From positions 973,665 to 1,037,664 of the forward strand of contig CAJXMJ010000002.1 of NCBI GenBank assembly GCA_913056455.1: a stretch of 64,000 bases of DNA. The letters are read 5' to 3'. This stretch comes from an uncultured Fodinibius sp. Its GTDB lineage: Bacteria; Bacteroidota; Rhodothermia; Balneolales; Balneolaceae. Of the stretch, positions 44,709-53,378 are shown one piece after another (positions within the stretch are counted from its first letter, which is position 1; the number at the start of each line of letters is the position of its first letter). The notes under the pieces were generated by a model. That model saw nothing but the letters and a program-made list of their open reading frames with translations. It did no database searches and had not been told where the DNA came from. A program made the position numbers and the translations under genes.

Positions 44709-45782
44709 TTAAATATTGTGTTTGTTTTTAAGCTTATAGACGTAGGCCAGTATTTCGGCGACAGCCCGATAGAGATCTTCGGGAATGTGTTGGTCTACCT
44801 CGGCCGAAGCAAAAAGGGCTTGTGCAACTGGTTTGTTTTCTACTATGGGGATATCAAATTCTTTGGCATATTCTTTAATTTTTTGGGCTCGCAGCCGCTG
44901 TCCCTTGGCCATCACCAAAGGGGCATTATTTTTTTCGGGATCATATTGCAGAGCGATGGCATAGTGGGTAGGGTTAGTGACAACCACATCCGAGTCCATC
45001 ACTGCATGATCCAGTCGCTTTTGCATAAAGGATCGCCCCATCTGTTTTCGCTTGTTTTTCATTTCAGGGTTTCCTTCGGATTCTTTATGCTCGTCCTTCA
45101 CTTCTTTCTTGCTCATCTTAAGATCTTCTTTATGCTGATACTGCTGGTAAATCGCATCAATAATGGCGAGGATGGTAAGGGCTACAAACGTTCTGGTTAA
45201 AAAAAGAAGTACATAGCTTCCTGCCTCGCTAATATTGTATTCCAACGGCATCACAGAAAAGGAAACGAAGTGTTCCATGTTGGGAAAGACCGTGAAATAA
45301 ACGATGAATCCCATAATTAGTAACTTGAAAAGCCCTTTGACCAACTCCATGAGCCCTTTTTTCGAAAAAATGTTTTGAATGCCGGTAATGGGATTTAGCT
45401 TTTCGGGTTTTGGCTTAATTGCTTTAAGTGAAAAAGCGCCCTTGGTTTGAATAAGATTTACTACCAACGCAGTAGCAATAAGGGCAATCAGAATGGGCGT
45501 CATTGCTTCAATCCCATGTTGAAAAGCAATTCCCACGAAAATCATCGCGTTATTTTGGTTCTCAAGCGCCAGCTGGGCATTTAGAAAGAAGGTTTCGAAG
45601 AGTGCTTCAAAGCGGCCATACATAAAATCGCCCATGCCCACGAACGTCATTACTGAAACCACCATTATCATAACCGAGGAAATTTCGGTGCTGATAGCGA
45701 CTTGCCCTTCTTCCCGTGCTTTCTCAAGCCGCTTCTGCGTGGGGTCTTCAGTTTTTTCTTGATCTGATTGTTTATCGGACAT
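44709..45782 (-). CDS. flhB: Flagellar export switch protein FlhB
   Basis: 357 residues. N-terminal polar leader (EKTEDPTQKRLEKAREEGQV, diagnostic), four membrane segments (about 35-53, 90-110, 150-167, 190-212) and the cytoplasmic domain with the autocleavage site NPTH (270-273). Cleavage after Asn270 allows the switch from hook to filament substrates. First gene of the flhB-flhA-flhF-fliA operon, 8 bases before flhA. Confidence 0.97.
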   Translation of the reverse strand: MSDKQSDQEKTEDPTQKRLEKAREEGQVAISTEISSVMIMVVSVMTFVGMGDFMYGRFEALFETFFLNAQLALENQNNAMIFVGIAFQHGIEAMTPILIALIATALVVNLIQTKGAFSLKAIKPKPEKLNPITGIQNIFSKKGLMELVKGLFKLLIMGFIVYFTVFPNMEHFVSFSVMPLEYNISEAGSYVLLFLTRTFVALTILAIIDAIYQQYQHKEDLKMSKKEVKDEHKESEGNPEMKNKRKQMGRSFMQKRLDHAVMDSDVVVTNPTHYAIALQYDPEKNNAPLVMAKGQRLRAQKIKEYAKEFDIPIVENKPVAQALFASAEVDQHIPEDLYRAVAEILAYVYKLKNKHNI

Positions 45783-46152
45783 AACGTATTGTTATATCAA
45801 ATACGGTACCATTATTTAGAACAATTGATTTAAGTCTCATGAGGATGGGATTTACTGGAGTGAGGGAGAAATAATCCACTCGGACGGAAAACATTTCCAT
45901 TTCAGCGGTGTTTTTAACCGTTGCCGCTATCTCGGCACAAATTGCTTTTAGTTAAGCTCATTAGGCTAAATAAAAGAGAGGCTAATCCATCATTATATAT
46001 AAAGAGGAGCAATTCCTGTTGTAGCTGCCCGGCAAAAAAGAAGTACTATAAGCCGGTCAAAAATATTGGTGGCATAGAATTTGAAAGTCTTACACCTCAG
46101 CCGGGACGACCGGACTTTTAAACAACGAAATAATGAAGCATTCAAAGACATC
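45783..46152. other. Divergent intergenic region between flhB and flgF
   Basis: 370 bases separating two divergent flagellar operons, so promoters for both must lie here. I could find neither a sigma-28 match nor a correctly spaced sigma-54 site. The nearest look-alike, at 45932-45947, has an 8-base instead of 10-base spacing. Short frames in this region look non-coding. Confidence 0.5.
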
Positions 46153-46890
46153 ATGATTGATCGATTACAGGCTCAAATGCAGGCGATGCAGATGCTGACT
46201 AAGATGCAGGATGTTACAGCTAATAACCTTGCAAATATTAATACACCGGGTTTTAAGGGAAGTAACGTTTTCCAAAAAATGGTGCAACAACGTATTGACG
46301 GGCAGATGGTAACGAAAGCCGTGCCTCAGCAACAGGTTGATATGCAGCAGGGCGTGCTTGAACCTACCGGAAATCCCCTGGATTTTGGGATAAAGGGGAA
46401 AGGCTTTTTTGTGGTAGAAAATTCAGAGGGTGCTCAGCTGACACGGGACGGTCGTATGCATTTCAACAGCAATGGATTTCTCGTAGATGAAAATGGATCG
46501 CGCGTAATGGGCGACTCCGGACCTATTCATATGCCTGAGTATCTAAAAGCGACGGGGCGGGGAGGAGATGAGGCTAACTTGGAGGTTGCCGATGATGGAA
46601 CTATTCGACTTGATGGAGAGGTGTTTGATCAACTTCGCATTGTTCAGGTCGAAGATACTTCCCAGTTGCAACGTAGAGGAAGTAACTATTTAAGTGCGCC
46701 TGAAGGGGCAATGATTGACGATCCTTCGAGCAAGATTATGCAGGGCTATTATGAATCTTCGAATGTAGATCCGCTTAATGAAATGGTGGATATGATGAAG
46801 ACCACAAAGATGTTTGAGTCGCAGCAACGGGCTATGACAACAACCGATCAAATGATGGGTAGAGCTACACAGCAATTAGGAAAATTTTAA
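46153..46890 (+). CDS. flgF: Flagellar distal-rod protein FlgF
   Basis: 245 residues from ATG 46153 (MIDRLQAQMQAMQ). The frame continues upstream to a TTG at 46081 but those residues are unlike any rod protein. N-terminus KMQDVTANNLANINTPGFKG, middle LDFGIKGKGFFVVE, C-terminus SSNVDPLNEMVDMMKTTKMFESQQ: the FlgF/FlgG family. FlgF is preferred over FlgG because the true FlgG follows 20 bases later. Confidence 0.88.
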   Translation: MIDRLQAQMQAMQMLTKMQDVTANNLANINTPGFKGSNVFQKMVQQRIDGQMVTKAVPQQQVDMQQGVLEPTGNPLDFGIKGKGFFVVENSEGAQLTRDGRMHFNSNGFLVDENGSRVMGDSGPIHMPEYLKATGRGGDEANLEVADDGTIRLDGEVFDQLRIVQVEDTSQLQRRGSNYLSAPEGAMIDDPSSKIMQGYYESSNVDPLNEMVDMMKTTKMFESQQRAMTTTDQMMGRATQQLGKF

Positions 46891-46910
46891 TTCAATAAAC
46901 GAATAACACT

Positions 46911-47708
46911 ATGCCTTTTAGAGCTTTAACAACTGCCTCGCTCGGAATGAGCGCTCAGCAAAAATCGGTAGATAATATTGCTAATAACCTGTCAAACGTA
47001 AGTACCACTGGGTTTAAAAAGAGCAATATTGCTTTCCAGGATCTTTTTTATGAGGATATTGCTGTTTCAAAAGCCGGGGCTTCGGCCAATCGAATTTCCA
47101 ATGACAGTCCGCGATTGCAGCTTGGGCATGGTTCGCAGGCAGTGTCAACAATCAGGAATTTTACGCAGGGGTCCATCTCTGAAACCGGAAATCCTTTGGA
47201 TATGGCGATTAGCGGTGATGGGTTTTTCCGCGTTGAGAAGCCTGATGGTTCAATTGGCTATACGCGTGACGGAAACTTTACCCGTGACTCTTCGGGAATG
47301 TTAGTTAACAGTTCCGGTTTGCCTATGGTAGAACAAATTGAAGTACCTATGGAGGCTAAGGCGGTGGATATCTCACAAGATGGGACTGTTACGGCCCTAA
47401 TGGGAGGAGACAATCGTGAAATTGAATTGGGGCAAATTGAGTTGGCTCGATTTTCGAATCCTGCAGGACTCAAGGCTGAGGGCGGTAATCTGTTCAGTGA
47501 AACACAGGCTTCAGGAATGCCCTTTGTAGATCATCCCGGATCAGAAGGATTTGGAAATGTTCGGCAGGGCTATCTTGAAGGATCCAATGTAGATGTAGTG
47601 ACCGAAATGGTTCAGCTTATCGAAGCCCAGCGGGCCTATGAGACAAATTCTAAGATGGTACAATCGGCCGAAGATATGATGTCGGTTACCAATTCTATTA
47701 AGCGATAA
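46911..47708 (+). CDS. flgG: Flagellar distal-rod protein FlgG
   Basis: 265 residues, standard length. TASLGMSAQQKSVDNIANNL, NVSTTGFKKS, GNPLDMAISGDGFFRVEKPDG, and the C-terminus EGSNVDVVTEMVQLIEAQRAYETNSK with the FlgG ending. It forms the distal rod through the P and L rings. flgA follows after 5 bases. Confidence 0.96.
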   Translation: MPFRALTTASLGMSAQQKSVDNIANNLSNVSTTGFKKSNIAFQDLFYEDIAVSKAGASANRISNDSPRLQLGHGSQAVSTIRNFTQGSISETGNPLDMAISGDGFFRVEKPDGSIGYTRDGNFTRDSSGMLVNSSGLPMVEQIEVPMEAKAVDISQDGTVTALMGGDNREIELGQIELARFSNPAGLKAEGGNLFSETQASGMPFVDHPGSEGFGNVRQGYLEGSNVDVVTEMVQLIEAQRAYETNSKMVQSAEDMMSVTNSIKR

Positions 47709-47713
47709 ATCCA

Positions 47714-48442
47714 ATGATTTTATTTGCTCGACTAACCGTTATTAGCCTGCTTGTCTTTATCGGCCTGGGCGTTATACCTGCCCGGGCAGATATTGGCATT
47801 GCCGGAGATGACGAGATGAAGTCATTTATCATAAAAAAGGCTCATAAACAGTTAGAGCAATATTTCACAACCGGAGAATATCGCTTCGACATCCAACCGC
47901 GATGGATGCCCAATCAATTGTTACAACAATCGCCGGCCCAAGTTCTCAGTGTTCAGCTTAGCGGACAAATACGACGTTATACGAATTTTGAAGTGTTATA
48001 CAGGCAACACGGGAACCGTAAGAGAGCAGAGATTCAGCTCAAGGTTATTGCAGAGCAGAAGTTGCCCGTGGTTACCGATCGTATCCGAAGGGGAGCAAAG
48101 CTGCAAGAAAAACATCTTGTCTATCAATGGGTTTCGGTAGCAGAAAATGGGGAATCATACATTGCCAGTTTTGAAAAATTAATTGGAAAGACGCTTCGCC
48201 GAACCCTTTTATCCGGCCAACCTGTACGCAAGTCGTATGTAAGCCGAGATTTAATTATTAAAGCCGGTGACGAAGTCCAGATTTTTATTAAACGAAAAGG
48301 AATACAAGTACAAGTATCCGGCGTGGCGCGTGAGGATGGAGCCAAGGGGGATCGAATCAAAATTTTTAGCAACGAAACAAATCACAAATATGTGGGCGAA
48401 GTTCTTCGTCCGGGAGTAATACAATGGAAAAGTACACTTTAG
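47714..48442 (+). CDS. flgA: Flagellar P-ring chaperone FlgA
   Basis: 242 residues with a cleavable signal peptide (LLVFIGLGVIPARA). C-terminal SAF domain (RIRRGAKLQEKHL, LIGKTLRRTLLSGQPVRKSYV, VIKAGDEV-type strand). It assists FlgI assembly in the periplasm. The 3' end overlaps flgH by 19 bases. Confidence 0.9.
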   Translation: MILFARLTVISLLVFIGLGVIPARADIGIAGDDEMKSFIIKKAHKQLEQYFTTGEYRFDIQPRWMPNQLLQQSPAQVLSVQLSGQIRRYTNFEVLYRQHGNRKRAEIQLKVIAEQKLPVVTDRIRRGAKLQEKHLVYQWVSVAENGESYIASFEKLIGKTLRRTLLSGQPVRKSYVSRDLIIKAGDEVQIFIKRKGIQVQVSGVAREDGAKGDRIKIFSNETNHKYVGEVLRPGVIQWKSTL

Positions 48443-49047
48443 TCGGGAAATATTTTATAGCCCTGTTATTAATTGTAGGAATTTCAAGTACAACCTATGG
48501 GCAACGGTCGTTATACAAAGATAACAAAGCGGTTCAGGTCGGTGATGTATTAACAATCATCTTGCAGGAAAATATATCCGGCAGTACCAGTTCGGATGCA
48601 CAGAATGCCTCAAATGCGGGGGCAGGGGCAGGCGGATCAATGTCCGGCAATTTTATGCCTTTCCAACCTACTTTTGGTGCTGATGCCGAAGTGAATTATG
48701 AGTCAGGTGAGCAGGTCTCTACTAATCAGGGACAGTTGCTGGAAGGGTATATGAGTGTAGAGGTTACGGATATGACCTCCTCTGGGAATTTAATTGTATC
48801 AGGTACCAGAACGACTGAAATAAACGGTGAAAAACACCAGATAGATTTAAGTGGGACTGTACGTCCAAAGGATGTAAATGGACGAAACCAGGTGTTATCG
48901 TATCGACTGGCAAATGCTCAGATAAGCTATGAAAAAGAAGGTGGTTTAAAACGAATTACCAAAAAGGAAGGATTTATTAAACGAGCGGCCTTAACGGTAG
49001 CTGGAGTGGCGTTAAGTGCTGTGGCAGTGTTAAAGGCAATGGAATAG
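48424..49047 (+). CDS. flgH: Flagellar L-ring protein FlgH without a lipobox
   Basis: 207 residues. Family motifs: SLYKDNKAVQVGDVLTIIL, NGEKHQIDLSGTVRPKDVN, and VLSYRLANAQISYE. FlgH is normally a lipoprotein, but this sequence has no cysteine at all; the leader (FIALLLIVGISSTTYGQRS) looks like a normal signal-peptidase-I type. After the L-ring core a basic, hydrophobic C-terminal segment (IKRAALTVAGVALSAVAVL) is present that could anchor it instead. The L ring is thus held in the outer membrane in an unusual way. Confidence 0.92.
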   Translation: MEKYTLVGKYFIALLLIVGISSTTYGQRSLYKDNKAVQVGDVLTIILQENISGSTSSDAQNASNAGAGAGGSMSGNFMPFQPTFGADAEVNYESGEQVSTNQGQLLEGYMSVEVTDMTSSGNLIVSGTRTTEINGEKHQIDLSGTVRPKDVNGRNQVLSYRLANAQISYEKEGGLKRITKKEGFIKRAALTVAGVALSAVAVLKAME

Positions 49048-49077
49048 AAATACTGTTATATCATTATTTATAAACTC

Positions 49078-50205
49078 ATGAAACAACGAATACTCATATC
49101 AATAGTGGTGACTGTTCTTGTGGCAATGGTCACAGTTGAAAGTAGTGCCCAAACGCCATTGAGCCGATTACTAAAAGTAAAAGGGGCTAATACTACCAAG
49201 GTGGTGGGATATGGATTGGTGGTAGGATTAGATCGATCCGGAGATCGAACGATAAGCAGGCGCGGTGCCCAGTTTACGGTTCGCTCCATTGCAAATATGC
49301 TTAACAATTTTGGAATAAATGTTGATTCGGAGCGGCTTCGAACCCGAAATGTTGCTGCTGTAATTGTAACGGCTGATATCGGACCGTATCATGCATCCGG
49401 CAGCGAAATTAATGTCACGATATCGTCGATGGGGGATGCGAGTTCTCTTGAAGGGGGTGTGCTGTTGGAAACGCCACTCTTAAATCCTGAAACAAAAGAA
49501 ATATATGCCCTGGCCCAAGGGCCGTTGATAGTGGGCGGTATCAATGAAGAAGTAGGTAGTTCTCGTTTTTCTCGTAATAGTTCCTTAACCGGAACCATTC
49601 CCGGAGGAGGTATCGTAGAATATGATAATAATTTTCAGCTGAATGCCGATCAACCGCTGCAGTTGGTAATGTCTGAGCCGGGTTATACGAATGCGCGTCA
49701 GGTTGTCGAAGTAATTAATGAGAGTTTTGATGAGGAGTTAGCCTCGGTCTATAATCCCGGTGTTATCCAGGTAGCGTGGCCGGATGCTTTTCAGGAGCCC
49801 GGGATGCGTAATATGTTTATCAGTACCATCATGGACCAACAGGTTGAGCTTACAAAGCCTGCTCGTGTAGTTATTAATGAACGTACCGGTACCATTGTAG
49901 CGGGTGGTGGTGTTACGATCGATAATGCCATGGTTTCGCATGGCAGCGTACAGGTACGAACGCAAGTTACGCCTTTCATTAGCCAGCCGCCTCCGTTTAG
50001 CGGGGGTGACACAGAAGTAGTTCCTGTTCCGCAGGTAGGAATTAGTGAAGAGTCAGCACAAAATGTAGTGCTGGAACCTGATACGAATGTTCAGCAGCTG
50101 GCCAATGCCTTGGATTCGCTGGGACTAAGTCCGCGGGATATCATTTCCATTTTCCAGGCACTTAATCGTGCCGGTGCGCTACAGGGCGAACTTATTGTAA
50201 TGTAG
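49078..50205 (+). CDS. flgI: Flagellar P-ring protein FlgI
   Basis: 375 residues with a signal peptide (about 1-24, cleavage near ESSAQT). Family motifs: VVGYGLVVGLDRSGD, FTVRSIANMLNNFGIN, RNVAAVIVTADI, and near the C-terminus LANALDSLGLSPRDIISIFQ. It forms the P ring around the rod in the peptidoglycan layer. Confidence 0.96.
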   Translation: MKQRILISIVVTVLVAMVTVESSAQTPLSRLLKVKGANTTKVVGYGLVVGLDRSGDRTISRRGAQFTVRSIANMLNNFGINVDSERLRTRNVAAVIVTADIGPYHASGSEINVTISSMGDASSLEGGVLLETPLLNPETKEIYALAQGPLIVGGINEEVGSSRFSRNSSLTGTIPGGGIVEYDNNFQLNADQPLQLVMSEPGYTNARQVVEVINESFDEELASVYNPGVIQVAWPDAFQEPGMRNMFISTIMDQQVELTKPARVVINERTGTIVAGGGVTIDNAMVSHGSVQVRTQVTPFISQPPPFSGGDTEVVPVPQVGISEESAQNVVLEPDTNVQQLANALDSLGLSPRDIISIFQALNRAGALQGELIVM

Positions 50206-50249
50206 TATTAGATGAATTAGAAACAGCATAACTATTAAACAAGATTATA

Positions 50250-50534
50250 ATGGATATAAGCAGTTTAGCACAATCAATGCCAATGGGATTGGATAAACAA
50301 GATCTGGCCCAGGAGAAGAAGGAAGAAGTTGCCATGGAATTTGAAAAAATGTTCGCTCGGCAGTTGGTTAACGAGATGACTAAAGATTCCTTTAAAATGG
50401 GCGATAAAAATGGTGTTGCAGGACAGGCCAACAACATGTATCGACATCACATCACAGATACACTTGCTACAGAAATTGCAGAACAGAGGAAATTAGGAAT
50501 GGCTGATATGATCTCGGAATATCACAAAGTGTGA
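50250..50534 (+). CDS. flgJ: Rod-binding protein FlgJ (N-terminal domain only)
   Basis: 94 residues. Rod-binding domain: EFEKMFARQLVNEMTKDSF, then YRHHITDTLATEIAEQRKLGMADMI. The C-terminal muramidase domain of enteric FlgJ (~313 residues) is absent, as in many non-gamma bacteria, so peptidoglycan opening must come from another enzyme, not seen in the window. Confidence 0.86.
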   Translation: MDISSLAQSMPMGLDKQDLAQEKKEEVAMEFEKMFARQLVNEMTKDSFKMGDKNGVAGQANNMYRHHITDTLATEIAEQRKLGMADMISEYHKV

Positions 50535-50574
50535 TAGCCTGATATTAATAATAAAGGACTAAGGAAGGATAGGT

Positions 50575-51078
50575 ATGGAATCAGAAAAAGCGTTTAAGGA
50601 ATTTGAACAAATTATTGACCGGCTCGGCAGGTTGTCTGATGATCTGGTAGAAGTAATTGATAAACAGATTTCGGCCGTAGTGTCATCCAATGGGGAAGAT
50701 GTTGAGCAATATGTGGAGGAATACACTCATTTGCGGGGGGTGTTTAAGGAGCAAGAACACAAGTTTATAGATCACTTGCAGATGATGTTAAACAACGCAG
50801 GGGTCAAGAGTATCGAAATACGATTAGAGAACTTGAAGGAGGCCTACCCCGAAACAGCAGATACAATATCTGATTGGCAGGAAGAGCTTGAAAAGCAGAT
50901 GGAAATGCTGAAAGCGAAGCATCAGAAATTAAATAACCTGTTGGAATTTGCTGTTGAGAAAAATATGCAGCTTATGCACTCAATTTACAGTCTGCACAAC
51001 AAAAAGAATACACGATACAGTGCGGGAGGCAGTAAAGAGGAAATTTCTTCCGGAATTGCACTCAATAAAGAAGCTTAA
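50575..51078 (+). CDS. flgN: FlgN-like export chaperone for FlgK/FlgL
   Basis: 167 residues, helical throughout, no membrane segment. It shows FlgN-like heptads (LKEAYPETADTISDWQEELEKQ, then MLKAKHQKLNNLLEFAVEKNMQLMHSI, the typical C-terminal helix). Position directly before flgK fits. The similarity is of a weak, helical kind, so the name leans on context. AAGGAAGGATAGGT is a strong ribosome site. Confidence 0.75.
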   Translation: MESEKAFKEFEQIIDRLGRLSDDLVEVIDKQISAVVSSNGEDVEQYVEEYTHLRGVFKEQEHKFIDHLQMMLNNAGVKSIEIRLENLKEAYPETADTISDWQEELEKQMEMLKAKHQKLNNLLEFAVEKNMQLMHSIYSLHNKKNTRYSAGGSKEEISSGIALNKEA

Positions 51079-51080
51079 AA

Positions 51081-52451
51081 ATGAAAACATTATTTGAAAT
51101 AGCGAAGAGTGGTCTTCGTGGATCAGAGCGATCCATGTCGGTTACATCCAATAACATTGTTAACGCGGATACCCCGGGCTACAGTCGGCAGCGTGTTGAG
51201 AAGTCGCCCAATGGTATGCAGATGGATAATTATCATGTGGGATTAGGGGTAAACATTGATGACGTAAGCCGATTGCGTGATAAAATGAATGACCAGCTTT
51301 TGAATAAAAAGCAGCAGGACATGGGATATCTGCAAAAGAAAGCCGATATCTATGAAAAGCTTGAGTCATCCATGGTTTCGGATTATGGGGATAACCTGGA
51401 CAGTCAAGTTGGAGGGTTGTTTGATAACTTTTCGGATTTGGCCAGTAACCCACAGGATCTAAGCGTTCGTAATAACCTGATTAGTGAGACGCAGCAATTT
51501 ACGAGTAAACTGCGTGAAACCAGCCGAAATGTGGACCAAAATAGTGAGTTGGTCAAGAATTTTGCCGGCAAAACACTGGATTCTATTAATAGCATATTGA
51601 GTGATATTAATGAGCTCAACAGTTCTATAAAACAAGCCCAAGCCAAGGGTGATCCTGATTTTGCCAGTCTTGACAGACGTGTGGCTAAGATGAGTGAACT
51701 CTCGGAGTTGGTTGAATTTGAAAGTCAGGAGACGAGTACCGGTGCTGTTGAGATCCAGATTGATGGACACAGCGTGGTTGACGAAAATCGAGCATATAAT
51801 ATTACCTCGGAAGTAGATGATACCAATAAAAAATTCCGCCTCCGGCTCGAAAATGGACACATTATTGCCCCGGAGGGTGGACAAATTGGTGCAGAGATTG
51901 AGATGTATGAAGAGGGTATCCCGGATATGAAGGAGCGTCTCGATAAAATTGCTTCTACTATTGTAGCCGAAGTGAATAATATCCACAGCAATGGGTATGG
52001 CCTGGAAGACAGTATTCAGCGCAACTTTTTTGATCCTTCCGGAATTACGGCTGAAAGTATTTCGATCAATCAGGATTTAGTTGAAAATTCAAAATTGGTT
52101 GCTGCTTCCGATACGGATGGTGAAGCCGGAAACGGAGAAATCGCATCGCAGATTGCAGAATTGCGTAATGAGAAAGTCATTGGTAATACAACACAGAATC
52201 AGTCATTGACAGATTTTACGATTGGTACCATTAGCGAGCCGGGTATTCAGTTGGATGCGGCTAATAATCGTATTGATGCCCGCGATTCGGAGATTCAGAT
52301 GCTCAAAACACAGCAGGAGGAAGAGGCTGGCGTAAATATTGATGAAGAACTTAGTCAGATGATCAAATATCAGAATGCCTATCAAGGAGCAGCAAAGGTA
52401 ATGAGCAGTGCCCAACAAATGTATGACACCTTAATTAGTATAGTGAGGTAA
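51081..52451 (+). CDS. flgK: Hook-filament junction protein FlgK (HAP1)
   Basis: 456 residues, shorter than the enteric 547. N-terminus RGSERSMSVTSNNIVNADTPGYSRQRVE. C-terminus SQMIKYQNAYQGAAKVMSSAQQMYDTLISI. Central domain is reduced. Starts 2 bases after flgN. Confidence 0.93.
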   Translation: MKTLFEIAKSGLRGSERSMSVTSNNIVNADTPGYSRQRVEKSPNGMQMDNYHVGLGVNIDDVSRLRDKMNDQLLNKKQQDMGYLQKKADIYEKLESSMVSDYGDNLDSQVGGLFDNFSDLASNPQDLSVRNNLISETQQFTSKLRETSRNVDQNSELVKNFAGKTLDSINSILSDINELNSSIKQAQAKGDPDFASLDRRVAKMSELSELVEFESQETSTGAVEIQIDGHSVVDENRAYNITSEVDDTNKKFRLRLENGHIIAPEGGQIGAEIEMYEEGIPDMKERLDKIASTIVAEVNNIHSNGYGLEDSIQRNFFDPSGITAESISINQDLVENSKLVAASDTDGEAGNGEIASQIAELRNEKVIGNTTQNQSLTDFTIGTISEPGIQLDAANNRIDARDSEIQMLKTQQEEEAGVNIDEELSQMIKYQNAYQGAAKVMSSAQQMYDTLISIVR

Positions 52452-52456
52452 TTTTT

Positions 52457-53341
52457 ATGCGCGTAACACAGAAAATTATTTTTGACAATTTCATGAGGGA
52501 TGTGAATAAAAACCGTAGAGAGATGGCTGAAATTCAGTCCGATCTTTCAAGCGGCAAGAAAGTTCGCATGCCCTCCCAAAGTCCGGTAGATTTTCAAAGT
52601 AGCCGAATTTTGGAAGCCGACCTGAATAAAATAGAGCAGTTCCAGAATAATATTAGCAGCGGTTTGCGTCAGGGGAGGTTGGCCCAGGACACTATGAACG
52701 GGGTTCTCGACAGCCTGATTAATATTAAGAACTCAATGGTACAGGGATCTTCTGACTCTATTGGAGAAGATGAACGGGTGAATTTAGCTGATGAAGTCTC
52801 GGGGATTCGCAAGCAAATTGTCGACAGTTTAAATATTCAATACGGTGAGCGGTACCTGTTTGCTGGGACTAACAGCGGTGAGAAGCCTTTTGAGCTGGCC
52901 GGGGGAGTGGTAACGAATAACAGTAATAACAAGCCACCCCATGTAGTTGCGGCAGATGGCGTAGAAATTGATATCAGTATTACAGGCGAAGAGGTCGCAG
53001 ATAGTCCGGCCGGTGATATGTTCCAGTTTATTGGGGACGTGGAAGATGCTTTACGGAATAATGATAATCAGCAACTTAACAATTTGCTTACGGATGCTGA
53101 TCAGGTAATAAATCATGTTACGGACCTCACGTCCAAGCTGGGAGATAACATCAATCGCATGGATTTCATGTTTGAGCAGTACGAGTCTACTAAGATTACA
53201 CAAGAATCAGATATAAGTGAGTTGGTCGATACCAACTATGCCAAAGCATTTTCTGATATGCAGCGCAACCAGGTAGCTTATGAATCGGCGATGGCGGTAC
53301 ATGGTAAAATGTTCGAAAACACCTTGCTGAATTACATCTAA
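52457..53341 (+). CDS. flgL: Hook-filament junction protein FlgL (HAP3)
   Basis: 294 residues. N-terminus IIFDNFMRDVNKNRREMAEIQ, then DLSSGKKVRMPSQSPVDFQSS, the flagellin-family start, and C-terminus NYAKAFSDMQRNQVAYESAMAV. It connects FlgK with the filament. The enzyme gene after it begins 37 bases later on the same strand. Confidence 0.92.
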   Translation: MRVTQKIIFDNFMRDVNKNRREMAEIQSDLSSGKKVRMPSQSPVDFQSSRILEADLNKIEQFQNNISSGLRQGRLAQDTMNGVLDSLINIKNSMVQGSSDSIGEDERVNLADEVSGIRKQIVDSLNIQYGERYLFAGTNSGEKPFELAGGVVTNNSNNKPPHVVAADGVEIDISITGEEVADSPAGDMFQFIGDVEDALRNNDNQQLNNLLTDADQVINHVTDLTSKLGDNINRMDFMFEQYESTKITQESDISELVDTNYAKAFSDMQRNQVAYESAMAVHGKMFENTLLNYI

Positions 53342-53378
53342 CCACAAAGGACAGCTTTGTTAAATAAATGAGGATATT

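Noticed and set aside
45932-45947. CGGCACAAATTGCTT as a sigma-54 promoter for flgF
   Set aside because: GG and GC are separated by 8 bases; sigma-54 requires 10.
45921-46121. Short plus-strand frame before flgF
   Set aside because: Non-ATG start, unusual composition, and it overlaps the flgF upstream region; no ribosome site.
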